Source: Desmodus rotundus (taxonomy: Eukaryota; Chordata; Mammalia; Chiroptera; Phyllostomidae). Taken from it: 64,000 nucleotides of DNA. The notes below the pieces were generated by a model. The model saw only the letters and a program-made list of their open reading frames with translations. It was not told the DNA's origin and ran no database searches. This document shows positions 41,457 to 53,369 of the stretch, in pieces. Location of the stretch: the NCBI RefSeq assembly GCF_022682495.2, contig NC_071393.1, positions 101,359,010 to 101,423,009 of the forward strand, given 5' to 3'. The number at the start of each line of letters is the position of its first letter. Within the stretch, counting starts at the first letter, position 1. The translations under genes were made by a program, and so were the position numbers.

Positions 41457-43376
41457 TAAAAATATATATATATTATTGATTACACTATTACAGTTGTCCC
41501 ACTTTTTGTCCCCTTTATCCCCCCTCCACACTGCACCACCTCTTCCACCCACATTCCCCCACCTTAGTTCGTGTCCATGGGTTGTACATATAAGCTCTTT
41601 GGCTTCTCCATTTCCCATACTATTCTTAACCTCTGCCTGTCTATTTGGTGCCTACCAATTATGCTTCCTATTCCCTGTGCCTTTTCCCCCATTGCCCCCC
41701 CTCAACCTCCATGTTGATAACCCTCCATGTGGTCTCCATTTCTGTGATTCTACTCCTGTTCTAGTTGTTTGGTTAGTTATTGTTTTTGTTTGTTAGATTC
41801 AGTTGTTGATAGTTGTGAGTTTGTTGTCATTTTACTGTTCATAGTTTTTGATCTTCTTCTATTCCTTAGGTAAGTCCCTTTAACATTTCACATAATAAGA
41901 GCTTGGTGATGATGAACTCCTTTAGCTTTACCTTTTCTGGGAAGCATTTTATCTGCCCTTCCATTCTAATTGATAGCTTTGCCGGATAAAGCAATCTTGG
42001 GCATAGGTCCTTGCCTTTCATGACTTAAAATACTTCTTTCCAGCTCCTTCTTGCCTGTAAGGTTTCTTTTGAGAAATCAGCTGATAGTTTTATAGGAACT
42101 CCTTTGTAGGTAACTGTCTCCTTTTCTCTTGCTGCTTTTAAGATTCTCTCCTTATCTTTAAACTTGGGTAACTTAATTATCATGTGTCTTGGTGTGTTTC
42201 TTCTTGGATCCAACTTCTTGAGGACTCTCTGAGCTTCCTGGACTTGCAAGTCTAGTGCCTTCACCAGATTAAGGAACTTTTCCTTCATTATTTGTTCAAA
42301 TAAGTTTTCAATTTCTTGCTCTTCCTCTTCTCTTTCTGGCACCCCTATGATTTGGATGTTGGAGTGTTTAAAGTTGTCCCAGAGGTTCCTAACCCTCTCC
42401 TCATTTTTTTGAATTCTTGTTTCTTCTTTCTGTTCTAGTTGAATGTTTATTTCTTCGTTGTGCTCCAAATTGTTGATTTGAGGCCTAGTTTCCTTCCCTT
42501 CACTGTTGGTTCCCTGTATATTCTCCTTTATTTCCTTCGTATAGCCCTCACTTCTTCCTTTATTTTGGAACCATTCTCAGTCATTTCTGTGAGTATTCTG
42601 ATTACCAAAGTTTTGGACTCTGCATCTGATAGTTTATCTATTTCCTCATTGCTTAGTTCTTTTTCTGGAGTTTTGATCTATTCTTTCATTTGGGCCATAT
42701 TTCTTTGTCTTGGTGCACCTGTTACATTGTAAGGGGCAGAGACTTAGGTATTCACCAGGGTGGGGCAACCCACTTCGCCACGTTGTGGTGCTATGTGGGT
42801 GGGAGGGGTCAGAGAGGAAACAACACTGCTTACTAGTTTGCTTGACTGTCATCCAACTTTCTGTCACTTCCCTCACTTTCCACAAGTGGATTGTGCCCTT
42901 TCAGGTGCTGATTTCCAGGTGAATGGGCTTGTGTACCTTCTAGGATCCCATGGGCCTCTCCAATGAACTCTCCTGTGAGACTGAGAGTTTATCCCACCAC
43001 TGCAACCCCCACAGGTTTTTATAGCCAGGGGTTTTGAGGCTTTATGTCCCCACACTGGAACCCTGGGTTGTGTGGTTTGTCTTGCTCCCCAGTTGTTCTT
43101 CCCAACTTACCAGCATGGGAATGTGGGACCACCCAGTCCTCCAGCTGCTGCCTTGCCATGCATCCTCTCCACCCCAGCTGCCCGTCTCCGCCCCTCATAC
43201 CAGTCTGAATGAATATTTCTTCTTTAACTCCTTGATTGTTGGACTTCCATGCAGTTTGATTTTCTGGCAGTTCTGGTTGTGTTTTGTTTTCAAATTGGTT
43301 GTTACCCTCCTTTTGGTTGTGCAAGGAAGTGAAGCATTCCTACCTATGCCTCCATCTTGGCCAGAATTCCACCACC
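41457..43376 (-). mobile_element. Near full-length HAL1 (half-LINE-1) retrotransposon
   Basis: On the minus strand the element runs 5' end (GGAATTCTGGCCAAGATGG, near 43368) - 5' UTR of about 670 bases - ORF1 (42698 to 41866) - 3' UTR of about 410 bases - AT-rich tail near 41460. No ORF2 (endonuclease/reverse transcriptase) lies between ORF1 and the 3' end, which is the defining property of HAL1 elements; these are known to depend on L1 for mobility. Both ends are bounded by duplications (41436-41456, 43377-43395), so the missing ORF2 is a property of the inserted copy and not of later truncation at either end. The frames at 42646-43417 on both strands lie in its 5' UTR. Confidence 0.85.
41866..42698 (-). 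pseudogene. HAL1 ORF1p (L1 ORF1-type RNA-binding protein), broken
   Basis: L1 ORF1p is a trimeric nucleic-acid-binding chaperone that coats LINE RNA in the cytoplasm. The reading frame starts at ATG 42698 with MAQMKE and spans about 277 codons to a natural TAA at 41866-41868, somewhat shorter than the roughly 340 residues of human ORF1p. After a coiled-coil-like N-terminal part, the RRM-like core shows IIGVPEREEEEQEIENLFEQ, and the C-terminal part TPRHMIIKLPK, AAREKETVTYKGVPIKLSAD and SKETLQARRSWKEVF, followed by LLYPAKLSIRMEG. Lesions seen: TAG at codon 7 (42678-42680), a frameshift near 42528-42534 and an in-frame TAA at 42025-42027. The longest intact piece is 42025-42468. Confidence 0.85.
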
Positions 43377-43395
43377 ATTCTTCCCAGTTGCTTTT
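43377..43395. repeat. HAL1 target-site duplication, right copy
   Basis: Nineteen bases (ATTCTTCCCAGTTGCTTTT) matching the left copy apart from a two-base indel. It fixes the 5' end of the element at 43376. Confidence 0.9.
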
Positions 43396-46300
43396 AATAA
43401 TCTATTATTTTCCTTGAATTACAGCAGCTGGATTAAGAGCATTAAATATATAAAGATATGATATCCAAATAAATTAGAAACCAAATAATTTCTTATTTTG
43501 ATAGAATTCCTGTGTGCTGATTCACAAGTATTTTCTTGTTTTCTTTTGTCATTTGGAAGGAATAACTGAGAAATTTGCCTTCATTCAGTACTTAGTAGGT
43601 ATTTCACATGAAAAAGAAGGGAAAGGAAGAAAAACAAATCAAATCAACCTTTCCAATAAGTCAAATGACCAAGAACCCTACAAATAAATATTGCTGGCTC
43701 ATTTTCATCTTAGGAGGGATAAAGCTCACTAATACTGGTTTTCTCTAGTATTCCACCCATATAGGCTTTATCCTACCCAAATGCTATTTGCCAGGCTGCT
43801 GCAATAAAATTATACTTACTTTACATATTGACATCTTTAAACATCCACTGAAGTTGTTTTTCAGAGCTTAAGTAATTTTCCTCTCCTGCTGAGGGCCACT
43901 GGGCACCCCCATACACTGGGAGCCTGCAGTCCTGCAGGCTTATTCTCCGCTTTCTACACAGTGCAAGCTGTTCAATTTTCTCCCTTTCCCCCTCCAGTCA
44001 TTGGGTCCTATGTGGCTTTTCCACTTGGGTGTTATTTAAAAAGTGAAGAGGGCAAGAGAGGAAAAGTGTTTTCTGGCTCCTTTGCCAACCAGGCCCTTCC
44101 TTCCAAAGCTACATGGCTCTAGTTTCTTTGTTTCCTCTTATGTTTAATTTTCTTTGGCCCAGACTTTCCTCGATAGTTTTCTTTTCACATTTTATCACCA
44201 TAAATTAATTAAAATGTTTCTGGCACTGAGTTCACATCTGATCATCTTGGCAGGATCCCCTTACACAGATGGCGAGTAGATAAAGGGCCATCCAAGCATC
44301 TAAGAACAAGAACAGCCCACATAGGGAGCTGGCCCGAGAGACTGCGAGAGGAGAGGCCATTGAAAAACAAATTGCCACCAGGCTGAACCTGAAAGTGTAG
44401 CTGGGGAGTGAAGGGCACTGGAGGAAAAGGCGGGGGGGTCTCTTGGGACTTTATATTCCTTCATTCCTTTCCCCAGTCCCCCAGAAGAGCTTGTCACCCC
44501 TGTGGAAGAACCAGAAGCAATTGTTCCATCCTTACTTTCTCTGCACCCTACAAATTTGGGTGGTTCGGGTGAACTACACAGGTGTTGGGAGATAGGGGCT
44601 CTTCAGAGATGAAATGCAGCTGCATGGATGGGAAGAATTCATCATCAACCTTGACCAAGAACCTAATACAGGTCAGGCGCTATGCTACACCCTAAGAATA
44701 TAAAAAACGACAAGACAGCTTCTCCTCATGGTGCAAATAATCCAGTAGGGGAGACAAGACATTACATACCAAACATATATAAAAGAGAAAGAAAGAAACC
44801 CTAGACTCAGAACTTGCAATACGTTTTTGCTGTTGATAAGAAGTGCATTGCACAGACAGACTAGTGTTTCCACCACCCAGAGACTGAGCCCACCAGCGTC
44901 TGGCCTTCTGGAAACTACTCCCATGGAGCCTAAGCACCTCTCAGAGGAAGACCTGGGAGTCACATGACCCTCAGGTGGAAATGAGGAAACCCCGTGATAC
45001 TTGCAAGGGAAGGGAGGCAGACCTGCGGCCATGAGTAAACTTCCAGAAGGTTATTTGAAAGGAGAGCTAGAAACCTATCGAGACTTTAACCTTTCTTTCT
45101 CTACAACTACTGGCACATAATACTCTCTTATTACGGAGGGAATGCTCTCTTCTTCACAACAAATTAGCAAGATAATTATCTGTGAAAAGTGCCCCAAATG
45201 AAATAAACAGGATGCTGTGCCAAAGAATAATAGAGCCTGTGACCGCTTTAGGCAGGACCATCCAGACAGACCTCCCTGAGTGGTGACTAAAAGAGGGGAA
45301 GCATCCCAGGGACCTCAAATTAAAACTTAGCATCAGAACTAAAACAATTCAGCTGGCAGGCATCAGGCACAGACCACTGGACATCCGGGAAACAAAAAAG
45401 AAAACCATCAAGTTGCTGTGCTCCCAGAACTATGGTCTCCTAGAATGGCCAAGGCGTGGAAGTCAGAGATCTGGTCATTGTTTCTGGTGGCTTAACAACC
45501 TGTTCATTGAAAATCAGCCATGTCTCTTGCCTTTTGGAGCAAAGTGAGAAGGTCGTTTCAGTTGCTTCCATCCTCCACTCGGGGAGGAAGGAAATGGGAC
45601 ACATATCACTTGTCTTTGGCTTCCATATATGCCCATCTGAGCAGGGACACAAATAGATTGCTTATTGAGGCCTTTGGTAGGGAGAAGTAAATTTCTCAAA
45701 CACCCTGTGTGAGCCATCTCCAGCTCCACCTCCAGCAACCCTCACCTTTCAGCTACCACTGGGTCACTTTTCCATGACCACCTAGAAAGTTCTTTAGCAT
45801 TTGCATATGTGCCTTTGAGTTATGACACTTCGCTGTCTGCCTTCTCCTGGTTTCCCCATTTACTGTGTGTCCAGACCCTCCACCCACCCCAACACCAAGC
45901 TTCTTAGGAAAAAGAACTGAGTTGTTCACTTACTTTTTCTAGGCACTTCAAAGTGCTAGATAAACACAAGGAGTCGAATTTTAAAGTTACCACAAATAAG
46001 TATCTCATTCCCAAATTGTTACACATCAACTGGTAAAGCATGATTTTCTGAAGCATCCCTGAATTTTACCTTGCAGATTTATTTTAGAACTCTTCAAAGA
46101 AAGAGGAAGGAAGGGAGGCAGAGGGTGGCAGGAAAGCACTTAAGTCCCCTATTGTTCTTTACTTATATTTTCTTATTATTCTAATGTGATGAGCAAAATC
46201 TATCTGTGACAAATATAAATATATAGTTTACACACACACACACACTGATTTCTTTGAAAAACCTGTCTGCATGAATTTTTTCAAGAGTTTGATAGGATAC

Positions 46301-47025
46301 ATTCTGAGAAGAGAACAAAAAAATATTTTAAAAATCTAATGTTGCCAAGCACCCTTTGTTTTTCTGGCCTTTGTTCCAGTTCCTAGAGTCCCATATCCTC
46401 TGCCAGCATCACTCAATGCAGAGAAACGCAAAGCAGATTAAGCCACACAGCAGTACATCAGAGAGCTCTAAGGCCCTCAAAACGGCAGAGATACAGGGTC
46501 AGGGGAGTGCTATTGTTTCTATATTAGTTTACATTGGTCTCCGATTTTGAACCAATTCTCAGTGTTTTTGTCTTGTCCTTGTACTTGCATTTTGTCTGGT
46601 GTGCAAGGCACAGCTACAGTTACAAAGCAGAGCCGGAGGGAGTTCTCGGTCAGAGACTCAGGGCCTGAGAAAAGGCCAGGTCTGGGAATCACTTGTCTGG
46701 TGACTCTTGCCTGGAGGTGGATTGAAACCCTTAGGGAAATTGGACTTCCACCTCTGACATTTGGGCTTAAGGAACTTCTTAAAAACAGCCCGGAGCTCTG
46801 TCTGTGCTGGTAAAAGGACATTTTGCAGACGCAGCTAACACTGTCCACCTACCGGTCACGATGCTGAGTCGAGTGCCTTTCTGATTGCCAGCCTCCCACA
46901 CTCTCTTTGGGGTCGTGCCTTCTCTCCCATACTTCACATTTCTTGTATTTGAGGGTTCAGGAAGTGAGACAAGAGTGGGGCATGAAAAGATACAGCTTAA
47001 AATAGATAATTTAATTAAGAGTGAG
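43396..47025. other. Unrecognised non-coding stretch
   Basis: No exon is supported. A weak reverse L2 trace lies at about 44650-44780 (TACAGGTCAGGCGCTATGCT, GGGGAGACAAGACATTACAT), and short CA (46232-46245) and GGAAGG-type runs are present. Open frames of up to 115 codons (44685-45032, minus) have no domain. Confidence 0.35.
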
Positions 47026-47029
47026 ATAA

Positions 47030-47208
47030 TTAGTCATGCTGTTTCATTTAGGCATCACGAGAATCCTACAGGGTAAGCAATTCATGTTCTCTTTTATAAA
47101 TTAGGAAAAGAAAGCGCAGAAAAGTTCATTATCTTGCCTTCAGTTTGCTGGGCTGTTTACAGGTACAGCTTTGAACCTAGGCTCTGCAGCCCCAAAGCTA
47201 GCAAGATT
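47030..47208 (-). mobile_element. MIR SINE relic
   Basis: GCATCACGAGAATCCTACAG, GTTCTCTTTTATAAATTAGG and ACAGCTTTGAACCTAGGCTC is MIR in reverse orientation, diverged. Confidence 0.65.
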
Positions 47209-47544
47209 TCCAGTCTTAACACATGCCCAGCTGCTTGAAGCACATACACTCAGACCAAATTCCACTTTTAAAAAGGACAGGAAACCTGGCATAGAAGCCA
47301 AAGGGACTCATTCTGGGCTGTGAATGTGTCTAAAAATTCCATTGAAAACTCCAGGTCTAAACTCAAGCCTCTTGTTTCTCCTTCCCTTCACGCTCTCTTC
47401 CTGTGTGTAGGCCCATCCTTGGTCTTAGTAGATTCCATCACAAATGCACAGTTGGTGTTCTAGATATTTCAGACAACTCAACATCCAATTTTTTACCAAG
47501 GATAAGAATATCAGGCAAGCATGCTTAGGCAAAAAGAGAGAGAG

Positions 47545-47690
47545 AAAGAGAGATCAAGAACTCATGGACACAGACAACAGTGTGGTGATTGCAGGAGGTG
47601 AAGTGGAGGTCGAAGAGGGTATAAAAGGGGGACAAATGGTAATAGCAAAAAACACAATAAAAATATTTTTTAAAAACCTTACCAGATAAT
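47545..47690 (+). mobile_element. 5'-truncated L1/HAL1-type 3' end
   Basis: GAACTCATGGACACAGACAA, CAGTGTGGTGATTGCAGGAG, GAGGTCGAAGAGGGTATAAA and GGTAATAGCAAAAAACACAA with TAAAAATATTTTT forms a bat L1-type 3' UTR and tail. A purine-rich GAGAGA run lies just before. Target duplication is not clear. Confidence 0.6.
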
Positions 47691-49638
47691 CTTTTTTATT
47701 TTTTAATTTTGCTATAAATCTGGAGGCCATAATCAACTGCTTTTAAACTCTGTCTTAAGCCTACACTGGTTCTTTGCACTGAGCAAAGACAGAGAACTAT
47801 CTTGCCACAGTTTATATAGAATCATAGGCATATCTATTTCATACAAATAAAATTCTCTTTAGCTGCTATCCTCACCTGATAATATCAGATACATGCCAGG
47901 AATGAGCCAGCAATTTATTTCCCTTCAAAAAAAATTTTTTTTGTCCTTGTTGGGCAGCCGCGGGCGGAAGGAGAACAGAAAGCCAAACTACCAGTCACAT
48001 CTGGAGGCCAGGCCCCTGAACCCACTCAGCTCAGATAACTCGTCAACTGGCCACAGCCTATGAGATCAGAAACGATACCTTTCAACTGGAACATTTTTCT
48101 CAGGGTAAATTCTCATGACAACCCAAAGATATTGGAGTCAGGTTTGCAACTGTGGTTAGAAAGAAAACTATTCAAGTCACCTGTCTCCACTTCTCAGGGT
48201 CATGTGCTAGAAACAGTGTCTGGCATTTGGTCTGTGTACACTGATAAACATTAGTGACACCCCACTTTGACTGGGGAGGGCTGCAGCCCCTCCACCGGGG
48301 AATAAGGGAGGGTGGGTGAGCCCCCGCTCTTCGCAGTGTCCTGATGAAGTCCAGCCTCCCCCCAACACCCAGTAATCACAACGTCTCTCCCTGTGCCTCC
48401 CAAAAGAAAGGGCAGGTCTCAGGCCACTGGATGACCCACTTAACTGAAGTTGTGTCAGAGACTGGATCCCACTCTGTGCGTCCACAGTGACCAGGGAACT
48501 GGGCGCAAAGCCACTGGAAGGGGTAAGGAAAATACCTCCCTCCAGTCTCCATAAAACTGCTTATAAAGAAAACAGAAGTAATTATGGGAAAAAATGCTTA
48601 AAAACCTAGAGGGCTCTATTAAAATGAACCTCACATGGATTCTAGTTTAAGTTTCCAAGACTCAGGCAAGAAATACTCATGTTTAAAGCCTTCCTTATCC
48701 GAGATACTTGGTATTGCCAGCATGGTTGTCCAGAAGCCTAAACAAGCTCTTCTAGGTGACTGGTGGCTTCTCTTTCATTTTAATTTATTGCAAAAACAGC
48801 CTTAAAATAGCAACAAAGGAAATTAGAAGAGAGAAAAGTCCCCTCTCTTCCACCACAAACCATGAACTTCCTTTTAATCTCATCTTCCCCCTTCTATTCC
48901 TTGTCCATAGGCCAACATAATTTTTATATAGTAAATAAATGTTGCTCTAATCTCATTGTTAAAAAATATTTTCCGAGTAACTTTAAATATATTAAAATCC
49001 CACAGTGATCAGACTAATCACACTCCAAGCCATATACCCACCCCTTTAGATCTATACTAAACCTGTCAAATTTTAGGCCTAAGACACCTTATTTGTGCCA
49101 ACACACCCCACTTCCAAGCAGATGTGAATGGTACCCAATCCCCAATAAGTTAGAGCTGGACCATAAACTGCCCACATATATGTGCATCAGCATGTTGGGT
49201 GTCGTCCGTCTGCTCCTCCAGGTGCCCTCTCCACCCTCCTCCACTCTTCCCAGGAAGGCTGACCCTCACGGATGTGGTCTGGGGCTCCCTTGACAACTGG
49301 CTTGTAATTGAGGTCAGCCAATGGGATGCACCATCAGATCAGAGGGCAAGGAGAGAGTGAGGTCAGGTTTTTTATCCCCCAGCTCCTTTCCTGCTGGGGC
49401 TCCACGGATTGGACACACCCTTCTCCTGAGGGCCACAGCGCCTCTCCTGCAGCCTACTCCTCCAGCTACAGCGTTAGCTCTCAGGGCTCAGTAAGTGTTC
49501 CCTCCTCTCACTCCTGCAGGCTAAGGACAGTAAGACAGCCCACTATTCTGGTTTCCTTTAACCATGCCCAGACCTTTGTAATTAGTCCCTTCTCTTGGTT
49601 CACCCTCTAGAATATGCCATCGGTTCCTACTGGGACCC
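47691..49638. other. Unrecognised stretch, partly ancient repeat
   Basis: The part at about 49060-49638 (TCTGGGGCTCCCTTGACAAC, GGTCAGCCAATGGGATGCAC, GCCATCGGTTCCTACTGGGA) resembles a recurrent mammalian repeat whose class I could not recall. The rest, including a GC-rich patch at 47955-47970, is unassigned. No exon seen. Confidence 0.35.
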
Positions 49639-49668
49639 TGACTCATACACCAGCCAAAGCAGGAAATG

Positions 49669-49745
49669 ATTGGCTGAACATGACGTCATGTTCCCATTTT
49701 GTTCTGTGTATAAAGCTAATGAAGGGAGTGACGGGGAACAGAACA
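49669..49745 (+). promoter_or_regulatory. Promoter-like module: CCAAT (inverted), CRE, TATA
   Basis: ATTGG (inverted CCAAT box) at 49669-49673, a 12-base palindrome CATGACGTCATG containing a consensus CRE at 49679-49690, and TATAAAG at 49709-49715 occur in promoter order and spacing on the plus strand. Transcription would be expected to start near 49740. No coding exon follows, so this may be an old LTR promoter, a non-coding transcript start, or chance. Confidence 0.35.
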
Positions 49746-52700
49746 TCCTGTAGTCCTACAGCAGGAGAACGTTAGAGAAAAATCAATGAAATAGATGGGA
49801 TCCAACACAGTCTTATGGAGGGCCTACCACCTGACTAAGAACTATGCTTTGCTGTGAATCTCAAGGCTGCTCTGAGATGCCAGCGGCCATACCTAGATGG
49901 AGGCATGACTGTCAGGTACCTCTGTGCTCCCCCTTGGGTCCTCTCAGCCCATATTTTACTCAAGCCACTGCTGTGGTAACCAGCTGTATACAGGTGCACC
50001 CAGCAGCCTCTGCTGTACCCAAGATCTCTCATGTACTGCCAGCATGTCTCTGACAGAGCAGCAGCATGGAACACCTTGGCACTCACACATGCACAAACCT
50101 GGAAGTATGACGAAGTTAATCCCATGGGACAACCCTTGACCTATGGAGCATGGAAGCCAGTGGACGAATCCCCTGAATTCTGTCCCTTGGGTGGATAATT
50201 CGGAGATGCAAATTCTATAGCTCCTTGCAGGGTTCCCAGTGAGACTGAGTCCCAGTCGCCCATGGTGGGGGCCAGCTCAATAATGTGCCTTTGCCTTGGC
50301 TGTCCCTCTTTGCCTGCTTCACTATTCCCAATCTCCTACAAACAGGCACATACACACACACACACCTATTTCTTTGGGATACTTCATAAAATTAATTACC
50401 TGCACACTAGCCCTTCTCTCTGGCTCTGCAGAGAGAACTCAAGCTAAGATAGGTGGCAAGAATTCCTTATTGCTCTGTAATGGAAGGAAAGCTCAGAAAG
50501 GGGAGACAGGACAATGAGGAAAACACCTCCTTCTTATCATGCCTGTTTGAAATTCACCCCCAGGTGCTTGAAGACCTGGCCAGCAAACCCCAGGGTCTTC
50601 AATCTCCCCCAACCACATAAAAATGTGTCCAGCCAGAGCCACATTCTGTAGCAGCTCCCAGGTGGTTTTAGATGACCTAATCCTGTATATTAACCCCTTA
50701 TCTGCTCTCTTTCAGTAGGGAGAATAAACCAAGAGTGGACATACTAGAAAGTACCAAAACCCACCTCCATGAGTATGAAGGCAAAGTACCCCAAACATCT
50801 TAAGGAAATGCAGAAAACTTGATTTCTACAATTTATCTTCTGACTACTCTATTTGCCTGATGCAGAAAGAATCACTTCCTCACACTTCAATTTTTTAAAA
50901 AAGTTATCTATCCAGCCTACCTCAAATTTTTTTAAGTTATTTATTCAGCCTGTTCCCAGAAATTCTCTCCAGTACAAGTAATCTTTTTTAAAAATCCTTT
51001 CCTCTTCTAAAAGTTCAAGAAATGACTCCTTCAGTAGGCTTTGGGATATGAAAGAAAATAAATTGGTTTCCTACATCATTAGTCCAGAGTGATGGGAGGC
51101 AGGGGAGGAACACTTGACAGAAACAGGTGAATTGGGGGGAGCAAGAAAGTAGGGGGAAAGAACAGGAAAGTGCAGTGTAGTGGTGAGTGCTGAGGAAAAG
51201 GCTCCAGCACTCAGGAAGTTCTATTCCTACAAACGTCAGATGGAATAACTTTAAGCAAGCCACTTTGCATTCCTGTAAGTCAGTGAGATTCTTTTCAGTT
51301 CATTCGTCTGCTAAAATGAGATCAAATTCCACTTATCTGGGACAAAAATCAATACCAGAAGACTTCACACATATGAAAATGCCTGGGACCTACAAAAAAA
51401 AGAAGCTAGAAACTCTGATAGGGTGGGTGATCTACGGGGGGGTCTCACCAATTTAATATCTAGCTGCAAATTAAAGTATGCCACTTTTAGGTAGATGTCC
51501 AAGTAAATCCCTTACAGAGAAGGTATGTATGGGGTTCGAATTCCTGATGATGCTGGTAGGTTATAATGAACAGGATTTCCACTTCTTATTGTCTTCCTTA
51601 ACTTAATAAGTTAGCCCCTGGGCATGCCTGCAGTTCCTGCCTCTCCTGCCTTTGTTATTTTATCCAGCAATAAAGCCCTGTACCCAGGGCCACACATGGG
51701 GCTGAGACCGAACATCACAGGCCCTAACTCTGCGGAAAATAGTCTTTCAGCAGCAGCATCTGGCTTCTTGGCATGTTCCCCCAGCTGTTGCGTTGACAGC
51801 TCTGAAGTTGCTTTTTACTTTGTCATATGGTTCAACTGCTAATGGGCTGTCTCTTCTTGCTTGTCCTCCTCTGGGTCATTTTTCCTTCCAAATTCACATT
51901 GAGTTCCAAGAAAACTGCACACCGTGGCTCCTCAGCAGGAAAGCCCCGTCCCTAGCAGCCGCGGCGTTCAGAGGGCTGGCATCCCAAGTGGGAGTCCACA
52001 GCCCCGACACTTCAAGGGGAAACATTTCATGACACTGCCGGGTACATTTACTCCACGAGAAGTAGGCCTACGCAGGGGGGATTAGGTGACTCGACAGGCA
52101 CAGGTGGTAGACTAATATAAAGCATTATTTGTCTTTGTGTTTACACAAGACGGATCACCATAGTACCCAGAGCTTAAACAAGCACAGAATTCTGACACAA
52201 AGGCCACAACGAACTTTTCATAATTGGCAATGCTATTGGATTCCAAGTATATGTTCCTCTTGGTGCCAATCTGAATACCCAAACGTGAAATTTAGCACCT
52301 GCACGTGGCCTCTCAGGCTCCCAGCTCTCACACCAGCAGACTGTGGAGTCTCTGCAGTGCAGCAACAGGCCAGACAAGGGCTGGATGTCCAAACAGAGCC
52401 TGCTTTCCTGGAACTCTACGAGTGGCTGAAGAAACCAGCATGCAGTTGGCTTCCCATTCAACCCTCCTAGGGATATCTAGGGTCCAGTGCAGTCCACCGT
52501 GACTTTGAAAAAGACCAGAAATCAGCCAAATGTGTGCCTGACTTTCATGGGTCCACAGTCCAGGCTGCCCCATGCTGTCGAGCAGGCTGAGCACTGCTCA
52601 GCTCCAGAGGACGCCGTCCACATGGGCTCTGACGTGGCCCTGATGTTGCGCCACACAGTGGCCCTATTTCAGCAAAGGGATGAGTGGAGAACATAGGACA

Positions 52701-52787
52701 AGGACAAAAAAACACACAAATTATAATCACCCAAAATGCTCATGACAGAAAGTTATAGGAATATTTTTAGAATATAAAACACAAATC
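49746..52787. other. Unrecognised non-coding stretch
   Basis: A CA run lies at 50349-50366 and a pair of near-identical words (AAGTTATCTATCCAGCCT / AAGTTATTTATTCAGCCT) at 50901-50953. A CpG-bearing patch (GCAGCCGCGGCG) is at 51956-51967. Frames such as 52129-52470 overlap on both strands and have no domain. Confidence 0.35.
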
Positions 52788-52943
52788 GCTGGCCATGGCT
52801 GAGCAGTGGGTTGGAGTGTCATCCCATACACCAAAATGTTGCAAGTTCAATCCCTGGTCAGGGCACATACTCAGACCTAGGCTGCAGGTTCAATCCCCAG
52901 TCAGGGTATGTATGGGAGGCAACTGATGGATGTTTCTCTTTCA

Positions 52944-52995
<52 letters not shown>

Positions 52996-53042
52996 TCTCT
53001 CTCTCTCCCCCCCCCAACCTCCCATCTCTCTAAAATCAATAT
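52788..53042 (+). mobile_element. VES SINE variant with long CT tract
   Basis: GCTGGCCATGGCTGAGCAGTG head, AAGTTCAATCCCTGGTCAGG, then a second similar unit AGGTTCAATCCCCAGTCAGG, and GGGAGGCAACTGATGGATG. The usual CT tail has expanded to about 75 bases (52947-53022), followed by a C run and TAAAATCAAT. The second unit restores a B-box-like GGTTCAATCC. The arginine/glutamate-rich minus-strand frame at 52941-53213 is caused by the CT tract. Confidence 0.85.
52947..53022. repeat. (CT)n microsatellite
   Basis: A run of CT with two CCC interruptions within the VES tail; likely to vary in length between individuals. Confidence 0.9.
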
Positions 53043-53369
53043 ACTTATCCTCTGGTGAGGATTTTTTAAAATCCTTGAAATAACTACAAAGGAGTTTCTG
53101 GAATGAGTGAAGAGTGTTGATTGAATCCTAAAAGGTGGAGCAGAGTCTGGTAGAATTAAAGAGAGTAACAAGAAAACAATTTGATGATGAAGAAAGAGAA
53201 GATGAGGTGACATAATGGCAGCAAAGCAAAGCCTAAGACAGAATTACATGAATGATGTTGGAGTTTTTTATTCAGAAGTTCAGGGGGCCTCTAAAGCATT
53301 GATTATGCAGGTAGAACCCATTTTTCTTCAGCTCCCTCATTCTTCCAGCTGACAACCTCTTCCAACCCC

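Noticed and set aside
42025..42468. Frame of 147 codons as a host gene
   Set aside because: It is clearly LINE-1 ORF1-type and lies within a HAL1 with target duplications.
52941..53213. Arg/Glu-rich minus-strand frame
   Set aside because: It is the translation of the (CT)n tail of a VES SINE. The same applies to 17200-17469.
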